This document shows positions 1 through 5,092 of a DNA stretch of 7,325 bases, one piece after another (position 1 is the stretch's first letter; each line of letters starts with the position of its first letter). Origin of the DNA: Bacteroidaceae bacterium (GTDB lineage Bacteria > Bacteroidota > Bacteroidia > Bacteroidales > Bacteroidaceae); NCBI GenBank assembly GCA_017466965.1, contig JAFTTD010000335.1, positions 1 through 7,325 on the forward strand, given 5' to 3'. The notes under the pieces are model-generated. The model searched no databases, was not told the DNA's origin, and saw only the letters and a list, made by a program, of their open reading frames with translations. Both the position numbers and the translations under genes were made by a program.

Positions 1-272
1 AAATAATGAGCATCGACATCTTCGGAAAGTTCTTTATAATACCAACAGTCCCTGCCATACTTATAGTCATAGTAGGCATAAGCGTTTAGCGACACAAAGC
101 CTACAGGTATAAGAATCAAAATAGAGACAAGAACTATACGTGAACGCTTTGAACGGTTTTTCCACCATTTGCGGATTGTATGCCATGCAAGGCGACCAAT
201 AGCTATAATTGTAGCGAGTATCAATGTCGTTACACCGAGCAGAATATGAAAAATTTTAGTCAGTCTTTTCAT
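1..272 (-). CDS. Two-membrane-segment protein, N-terminal 90 residues (cut by window edge)
   Basis: An open frame begins at ATG 272-270 and stays open to the left edge, so the C-terminal part is missing. The visible 90 residues contain two hydrophobic segments, about residues 7-26 and 46-63. They are separated by a very basic, tryptophan-containing loop (31-45, RKWWKNRSKRSR). By the positive-inside rule that loop is cytoplasmic and everything after residue 63 is outside the cytoplasm. The start of that exported part is rich in Tyr, Asp and Trp (AYAYYDYKYGRDCWYYKEL). No domain is recognisable in the visible part. Bacteroidales have membrane-anchored WG-repeat proteins with similar N-termini, but that is only a guess from memory. 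The gene is co-oriented with the vWA gene, 132 bp downstream of its stop, and a possible promoter lies in that gap. The start is chosen because the hydrophobic segment follows it directly; the upstream bases are A/T-rich with no Shine-Dalgarno. Confidence 0.75.
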   Translation of the reverse strand, partial: MKRLTKIFHILLGVTTLILATIIAIGRLAWHTIRKWWKNRSKRSRIVLVSILILIPVGFVSLNAYAYYDYKYGRDCWYYKELSEDVDAHY

Positions 273-354
273 TATTATTATATGTAATATGTTCTATTAA
301 TCAATATCTTCAGCCGTTCCATCTCTTGCTCTTAAATAGACCTGAAATAATAGC

Positions 355-386
355 CAAATAGATTCTATGTTTTGTGAATGCTCAAC
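355..386 (-). promoter_or_regulatory. Candidate Bacteroidota-type promoter for the two-membrane-segment gene
   Basis: Read on the minus strand there is GTTG (386-383), a 20-bp spacer, then TCTATTTG (362-355). This matches the Bacteroidota consensus TTTG / 19-21 bp / TAnnTTTG with one mismatch in each box. Transcription would begin near 348, giving a leader of about 75 nt before the ATG at 272. Such sites occur by chance in AT-rich DNA, so this is tentative. Confidence 0.35.
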
Positions 387-404
387 TTTGTATTGCTTTG
401 CGTC

Positions 405-1589
405 TTAATCAAAGAAATCCACATTGGCCTTGTCTGCATCGAAATCATTCTTTGACATACAACAATAAAGACGTTCACGGCTTTTATTCACACGATCAGT
501 CATTTCCTTAGTTCCGTCAGATGTTGTTTCAAAGTTCATGATGTTGGTAATGGAAATGGTTGCAGCTACAGCTTCCACATCCTGGTTAGCACCAATGTAG
601 GCAAATATCCATCCCTTAGCCTTTAGTTCATCTACAAGAGCCTTTATAGCTTTGCCATTATACTCTTTGGAAGCATTTTCGTAGCCGTCGGTAACAACTG
701 TCACCAAAACTTTGTCATCTTCAGCAACCTTTTTGCGAAGTGCATTCAATGAAGTGCCCATGGCGTCATACAACGCAGTGCAACAGTCAGGAATATAAGT
801 CTTGTCGTTAAGCTCCTTGACCTCATTTACTGATACACATTCATAAATGTTTTTTACTTCGTCATTGAATGTTACAAGGCTTACATAATGTTCCTGATCT
901 TCGTGCTTCTTCTGAGCAGAACGAATAGTCTGGATAGTTTCGTTTACACTGTTGATGGCCTCTTTCTTGATGCAATACATAGAACCACTCTCGTCGATAA
1001 TAATAAGATTAAAAATTCTTGTCTTCATAGTTACATTTTGTTTATTCGTTAATGTTTCACGTTTATTGTTTCTAAGCTCTTTCAGGTATGCTGCAATATC
1101 ATTTATCGGGCGGAAAGGTTCGACTATATTAAGGTTTGTGTCTATGATAGCATAAACCTCTTCCTCATCATTGTCTTCCATCCCAAAGCCATCACTGTCT
1201 GCAAAATATTGACCGTCAGGATACAACATCCACGAAATGGCGCATAGTCCATCCTTAAAATCGTTCCATCTGTTTATGCCGGCATAGCGTATAGCTTTAG
1301 CCTGAGCATTGCCATAACCATTTTTGCACTTTTTGGCTATAGCATCATAGTCAATATCTTCGTTTTCCACTAACAGCTCCCCCTCTGTGGTTGACAGTTT
1401 GCGGATTTTACCGGTGATAGTATTTGCTACATACAATTCGTAGTTTCGCCAACCATTCCCAAAGAAAAACGCTATTCCGTCACCTGAAAGAGTTCCTTTG
1501 CGACCTTCTAATTCTGGATAGCCTTGTATGCTTACTTCGCTATCTCTAATCTCAAATTTTACAGATTCTACATTCATGATTTTCCACAT
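405..1589 (-). CDS. vWA-domain protein with fused N-terminal WG-repeat-like region
   Basis: The 394-residue protein has two parts. The C-terminal ~205 residues, from the internal MKTRIFNLIII (Met188), form a von Willebrand factor A domain. It has a complete MIDAS metal site: DESGS at 199-203, Thr271 in DCCTALYDA, and TDG at 300-302. Further motifs (TDGYENAS, then GWIFAYIGANQD at about 326-337) match a widespread bacterial/phage family of soluble vWA proteins, usually only a little over 200 residues long. vWA domains commonly act as metal-dependent protein-protein interaction modules. The N-terminal ~187 residues are beta-rich; around residues 110-161, FKDGLCAISW ... YAIIDTNLNIVEPF resembles one WG-repeat unit. 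No signal peptide or membrane segment is seen, so it is probably cytoplasmic. The frame extends upstream to an ATG at 1718, but an intrinsic terminator lies inside that extension, so the start is set at 1589, after an A-rich leader (AGAAAAACAACAA). ATG 1577 (four codons later) is an equally possible start. It lies downstream of two RyR-domain genes in the same orientation. Confidence 0.85.
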   Translation of the reverse strand: MWKIMNVESVKFEIRDSEVSIQGYPELEGRKGTLSGDGIAFFFGNGWRNYELYVANTITGKIRKLSTTEGELLVENEDIDYDAIAKKCKNGYGNAQAKAIRYAGINRWNDFKDGLCAISWMLYPDGQYFADSDGFGMEDNDEEEVYAIIDTNLNIVEPFRPINDIAAYLKELRNNKRETLTNKQNVTMKTRIFNLIIIDESGSMYCIKKEAINSVNETIQTIRSAQKKHEDQEHYVSLVTFNDEVKNIYECVSVNEVKELNDKTYIPDCCTALYDAMGTSLNALRKKVAEDDKVLVTVVTDGYENASKEYNGKAIKALVDELKAKGWIFAYIGANQDVEAVAATISITNIMNFETTSDGTKEMTDRVNKSRERLYCCMSKNDFDADKANVDFFD

Positions 1590-1643
1590 TTGTTGTTTTT
1601 CTAATAATGATAGAGTTTTATAATGAAATCTATCACTATTAGC

Positions 1644-1676
1644 AAAAAAAAAGAGATAGAGTATGTACCCTATCTC
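1644..1676 (-). terminator. Rho-independent terminator between the RyR gene and the vWA gene
   Basis: On the minus strand a 10-bp stem (GAGATAGGGT pairing with ACTCTATCTC, one G-U pair) has a 4-nt loop (ACAT) and runs straight into nine T residues. This is a textbook intrinsic terminator for transcripts coming from the RyR genes, 166 bp past the stop of the 96-residue gene. It also shows that the frame upstream of 1589 is not part of the vWA coding region. It could alternatively work as an attenuator that controls read-through into the vWA gene. Confidence 0.8.
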
Positions 1677-1841
1677 CAATATATATATTCCCAGATTATC
1701 TTGACAATAAAATTTCATTCATATTGTCATTCCCAATCCTTACGAAAATGCTGATTCATAAGTGTAAAGGAATACGTCCGAAGTTATTATTTTGTGGATT
1801 TTCTTGCAACCGAAAATGTGATTAGATTTGTTTTTTCGTTT

Positions 1842-2132
1842 TTACTCTTTCTCTATCATAAAGCCTAACTTGTGGATGAGTTTCAAATTGCCGATAGCTG
1901 TATCACGATCGTAGTCCTTTTCTATTTCAGGAAGTTCCTCATAAGGAATCAAGCATGGATGCTGTTTCAATGCATCACTACGTTCTTCACCATAAGTCCA
2001 ACCTTGCTCCATGCGATTTTGTGCCCAAACCTCATGGACGTTTTTTGAAATTTGCTCTATTAATGCGTTCAATTCTTCTGGCAACTGGATGTCACTTATA
2101 TCCAATGGTTGCGGAACATAATTTCTTTTCAT
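1842..2132 (-). CDS. Single-domain RyR (ryanodine-receptor-type) protein
   Basis: The 96-residue protein is almost entirely one RyR domain (the Pfam RyR family, best known as the repeats in animal ryanodine receptors and also found alone in bacteria). Diagnostic pieces are NVHEVWAQNR (31-40), GWTYG (44-48), Arg51, HPCLIPYEELPE (58-69) and KDYDR (72-76), in the same order as in animal and bacterial members. The N-terminal YVPQPLDISDIQLPEEL is the usual lead-in of bacterial forms. The biochemical role in bacteria is not established; a small-ligand-binding or regulatory function is the common suggestion and is inference here. There is no signal peptide or membrane segment. The neighbour immediately upstream (733 residues) ends in a second, more divergent RyR domain, 119 bp away, which suggests the two proteins share a ligand or partner. 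It appears to have its own promoter, and its ATG is preceded by an A-rich leader. Confidence 0.93.
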   Translation of the reverse strand: MKRNYVPQPLDISDIQLPEELNALIEQISKNVHEVWAQNRMEQGWTYGEERSDALKQHPCLIPYEELPEIEKDYDRDTAIGNLKLIHKLGFMIEKE

Positions 2133-2177
2133 TGTTCTTTGCTTTTAGAGTTTCTTTTATAGAACAATTTTCTTATA

Positions 2178-2208
2178 CAATTCTATCATGCATATATGGA
2201 AATTCAAA
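2178..2208 (-). promoter_or_regulatory. Candidate Bacteroidota-type promoter for the single-domain RyR gene
   Basis: On the minus strand TTTG (2208-2205) is followed after exactly 19 bp by TAGAATTG (2185-2178). The first box is perfect and the second has one mismatch to TAnnTTTG. Transcription would begin near 2172, leaving a leader of about 40 nt before the ATG at 2132. This suggests that the small RyR gene can be transcribed independently of the 733-residue gene. Confidence 0.5.
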
Positions 2209-2251
2209 CTTTTTGCGTAATAATACCATATCTTTTGATATATTTCAAAGA

Positions 2252-4453
2252 TTATTTTTTGACTTTTCTATACGCCATCTTAATGGTAGTATCAACCACA
2301 TTGCAATCATAAGATTGTGTCATTTCATCTAATTTTTCCCAATGGCAGATGCACTTATGATGTTTCTGGACATAATCGTTCTCCGGATCATATGTATAGC
2401 CCATAAGTTTGTGAGATGCTATCCAACGTTCGTGTTCCACCATTGCTAAGTTTAGGAGTAATTGTTCATCCTCTTTGCTGCATTTATACTTTGTGCTACC
2501 ATCCTCACGCGAATTGACATATCCATAGTATAACCGAAGCCGTTCAGATTGCTCGTTTTTGCCAAATCCCATAAGAATCATTTTTGTTCGACAATGCTGA
2601 GAATTTGATATGTTTTGGGCTATACGGCGATTAACATCATGTATGGCATGATAACGTGACATCTTTTTCTTTGTCATCAATCTCTGGATTTCTCCTTTGC
2701 CAAAATTCTTTTTCCATTGTTCTTCTGCCGACAGATCCGATTTTTCATACACCTTATTAAACTCCATTGCTTCTCGTAAGGTTTCATCCGACAGAATAGT
2801 ATCGCAGCAATACAATTTCTTTTCTTGACCGAATAGTTGAATTTCAATGTTATTGCCCTCTATTGATTTATTTAGGTTGTTTGCAACCTCTGTCATTCGT
2901 CTTTCATTGCCATTGTCATAGCATCTAACCATAATCTTTAACATAGGTTGATTCGTCGGACGATTCCTCAGGGCGTATTTGAATAGATTGACGGCGAGGG
3001 ACAACCCTGTAGTATCATTATTGAGAGCTATTACCACATAGTTCAGCTCCTTTATTATGGCCTTAACCTTGCTCCAAAACTCTACAGAATCAACAGTAGC
3101 TTGAGTTAGCGTAAGTTCCTCTTCACCTATAGCAGGCATTTTCTCCTGAACAAGTCCCGCAATTCTGTTCATACGTTCGTCAACGGCATAACATTTAAAT
3201 GGGCTTTTCTTCATGTCGGAGCCAACAAATGCGGAGTATTCATACAAAAACTTAAATGCCTCCTGTCCTGTTCCGCCAAAACCAACAATCAATGCTGTAA
3301 ACGGTGAATTAACTAAGCCTGTTGACGGGTCTATTTTGACGCAATTTACAGGTAAAGTTCTCTCATCTTGTTTTAATGTAGCCACTGATAAGTATGCGGA
3401 ATCTACAATTTTTATTTTCATTCGTTCTGATTCTCCGTCATATTGTGAATAGTGATCAAAAATTTCGTTGTTCGCATCTCGGCGAGCATGAATATAGATG
3501 ACAGGCTTATTATCATTCATTGAACAGAGCATACAGTCTTTCTGTAAATTCAATGCACCTGCAATATTCTTTGCCTCATCATTTGAAAGAAAGTAGAAAT
3601 ATGCTTTGCTGCATTTCTGCACAATCGCTCCTATTGTTTTCAAATGCAAATAGTCAAAGATACTTGTCTTGTCGTTGCTCTTAAATGCAGCAGGACCATT
3701 ATAACAATGATCTACAAATGCATCAATGGCATCTAAACGGACAATCTCACTGTTTTTTATTGTGATGGTATTGGTTATATAGCTCAGTGTTGCTTTCTTT
3801 TGTGCGTTTTCCTCATTATCTTCGTCAATATCTACAAATATGATCGTTTCCGTTGCATGTTGCTTTCTGATGTCTTCTGCAAGAAGGCACGATGCTTCAT
3901 TAACTCCCCAAAACAGATGCACAACCTTACCTCTTGAATGAAACCAATTGTGGAAAATCAATTTCAAGGAAGATTTGATCTTATATCCAATCATCTTAAA
4001 GATAAACATAAAGGTGATGAATGCTGCAGCAAAGTGTAATACAGTAAATGCCGTCATATAAGATGAGTTGTTCTGTAAGAATTTAGGGATACGAGCTAAA
4101 TCATGTGAAACAACAAACATCTTAAAGGAAGATATAATAGCTCGTAGAACTACTGACAGACCATTAACTTCACTGTTGTAAAATCCCACAATATATACGC
4201 ACACACCAAGAAACCATACTGTCACAGACAGCGGTAAGATATGTCTTGACAATTTCTCTATTAGTTTAGTTCTGCACAATATAATAGCAATAATTAATGA
4301 AAAGATGAGGAAAAATACCATCCAATACTCTATAGGATACCAATCAAGAGATGTCACATCTTTATCAGTTGTTTTTTCCCATGCACTAAATATACCAGTA
4401 AAATTGTGTTTCCAGAATTCTACAATGCAATTCCAAAATTTTTCAAAAAACAT
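2252..4453 (-). CDS. Membrane protein with tandem Rossmann-like domains and C-terminal RyR domain
   Basis: The 733-residue protein has hydrophobic segments at about 43-60, 72-92 and 132-156. A short moderately hydrophobic stretch at 98-116 might be an amphipathic or re-entrant helix. A first Rossmann-like unit follows (about 176-330): strand KVVHLFW, a single-glycine turn GVNEAS, strand ETIIFVDIDED, then AYFYFLSNDEAKNIAGAL and KPVIYIHARRD, a layout like TrkA-N/RCK domains. A second unit (about 385-512) has a clear nucleotide-binding loop, GFGGTGQEAF at 391-400. A helical linker (about 550-625, including DVNRRIAQN) leads to a divergent RyR domain (660-733) with MVEHERW at 671-677 and GYTY at 685-688. 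The order of membrane part and two Rossmann units recalls tandem-RCK channels, but no TVGYG-type filter is present, so a K+ channel cannot be claimed. It is likely an inner-membrane sensor or channel-like effector with cytoplasmic ligand-binding domains; that function is inferred. The ATG at 4453 has no Shine-Dalgarno, and I found no clear promoter just upstream. It is first in the co-oriented cluster. Confidence 0.88.
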   Translation of the reverse strand: MFFEKFWNCIVEFWKHNFTGIFSAWEKTTDKDVTSLDWYPIEYWMVFFLIFSLIIAIILCRTKLIEKLSRHILPLSVTVWFLGVCVYIVGFYNSEVNGLSVVLRAIISSFKMFVVSHDLARIPKFLQNNSSYMTAFTVLHFAAAFITFMFIFKMIGYKIKSSLKLIFHNWFHSRGKVVHLFWGVNEASCLLAEDIRKQHATETIIFVDIDEDNEENAQKKATLSYITNTITIKNSEIVRLDAIDAFVDHCYNGPAAFKSNDKTSIFDYLHLKTIGAIVQKCSKAYFYFLSNDEAKNIAGALNLQKDCMLCSMNDNKPVIYIHARRDANNEIFDHYSQYDGESERMKIKIVDSAYLSVATLKQDERTLPVNCVKIDPSTGLVNSPFTALIVGFGGTGQEAFKFLYEYSAFVGSDMKKSPFKCYAVDERMNRIAGLVQEKMPAIGEEELTLTQATVDSVEFWSKVKAIIKELNYVVIALNNDTTGLSLAVNLFKYALRNRPTNQPMLKIMVRCYDNGNERRMTEVANNLNKSIEGNNIEIQLFGQEKKLYCCDTILSDETLREAMEFNKVYEKSDLSAEEQWKKNFGKGEIQRLMTKKKMSRYHAIHDVNRRIAQNISNSQHCRTKMILMGFGKNEQSERLRLYYGYVNSREDGSTKYKCSKEDEQLLLNLAMVEHERWIASHKLMGYTYDPENDYVQKHHKCICHWEKLDEMTQSYDCNVVDTTIKMAYRKVKK

Positions 4454-4663
4454 ATTGTTTGAGTTTTGTGTATTTTAATATCTATAGTCTCGATTCAAAT
4501 GCTCCTTTATACTTTTGCTTTCATGTTTCCACGTCATATGACAGACAAAGAATATCATTACATGAAAAGAACGTTATGCATACTTCTATCAGTGGACAAT
4601 CATTAATAATTCTATTATCATGTAAGTTTGACATAGTTAATAAATAAATTCTTGCTTCTTATT
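4454..4663. other. AT-rich divergent intergenic region, left part
   Basis: This 210-bp stretch separates the start of the RyR membrane-protein gene from a transposase-like remnant. It contains only short open frames without recognisable protein character. A TTTG at 4498-4495 (minus strand) has no matching -7 box at the expected distance, so I cannot place the promoter of the 733-residue gene. I see no RNA gene or structured leader. Confidence 0.4.
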
Positions 4664-4816
4664 ATGATTAACCGTAAAAGTCGTAGATTTAAGGTGCTTA
4701 ATCAGAATCACTCCCATACTGCTATCTTCATCAAAGACAAAGTTACAGAAATATATTATTTAGCAGACGAATTTTATAAAGATTTTTCATCTAATCATCA
4801 GAAATGCAAGTTTTAG
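4664..4816 (+). pseudogene. Remnant of an IS982-like transposase N-terminus
   Basis: A 50-codon frame starts at ATG 4664 and ends at TAG 4814-4816. Its second half, KDKVTEIYYLADEFYKDF (about codons 24-41), resembles the N-terminal start of IS982-like transposases common in Bacteroidales, which typically read like K(V/I)TEIFxxADDFCKxF. Full-length members have roughly 300 residues; here the reading ends at once and no further transposase sequence is recognised in any forward frame downstream. This suggests a decayed or truncated insertion sequence. The first ~23 residues (rich in Asn, Arg, Ser) may not be coding. The family assignment is from memory of the motif only. The remnant lies between the accessory RyR cluster and the housekeeping acyl-CoA synthetase gene, which fits past insertion or rearrangement at this boundary. 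Confidence 0.5.
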
Positions 4817-4898
4817 TAGAATGAAGTGGAAAGAAAAACTGCAATATACTTTTCATTCCATTTGCAAGTGCATCTGGATAATGTGAATTATTCTACTA
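4814..4898. repeat. 85-bp segment bounded by 9-bp inverted repeats
   Basis: TAGTAGAAT at 4814-4822 is exactly inverted as ATTCTACTA at 4890-4898. The left copy overlaps the stop codon of the transposase-like remnant. The segment might be a small non-autonomous element or an IS end, but a 9-bp inverted repeat can arise by chance in such AT-rich DNA and no target duplication was identified. Confidence 0.25.
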
Positions 4899-5031
4899 TT
4901 CCCTTGTTAGTTATAATTATTATATTGTGAAATTATTGAAGTTTTATATTGCGCATAATCTAATAGTTCATTTAATTTAGCATGTTTTTTACACATTCTT
5001 TATTTGTTTGTGCAATTATTTTGTGATTTTC

Positions 5032-5062
5032 ATTGTACTTTTATGCTTTTTAACTAACTTTG
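5032..5062 (+). promoter_or_regulatory. Bacteroidota-type promoter of the acyl-CoA synthetase gene
   Basis: ATTG (5032-5035), a 19-bp spacer and TAACTTTG (5055-5062) match the Bacteroidota promoter pattern: the -7 box is a perfect TAnnTTTG and the -33 box has the TTG core. Transcription would start near 5068-5070, giving a leader of about 25 nt. The leader ends in an A-rich stretch (TAGAAAATA) without a Shine-Dalgarno, as is usual in this phylum. Confidence 0.7.
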
Positions 5063-5092
5063 TGGCCGAAAATCAATGATTTATAGAAAATA

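Noticed and set aside
278..322. A 14-codon frame (MERLKILIN...) on the minus strand ending just ahead of the two-membrane-segment gene
   Set aside because: Too short to support, with no clear ribosome-binding context. A coupled leader peptide is possible but nothing beyond its position argues for it.
2230..2252. AT-rich inverted repeat (ATCTTTTGA / TTCAAAGAT) touching the stop of the 733-residue gene
   Set aside because: One mismatch, weak A/T pairing, and the T-rich run follows it on the plus strand where no gene ends; on the minus strand there is no T-tract, so it is not a convincing terminator.
4521..4634. 37-codon minus-strand frame upstream of the RyR membrane-protein gene
   Set aside because: Short, not recognisable, and overlaps another equally unsupported frame; treated as chance.
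4459..4647. 62-codon plus-strand frame in the divergent intergenic region
   Set aside because: No recognisable protein features, AT-rich random-looking composition, and no promoter or conserved motif.
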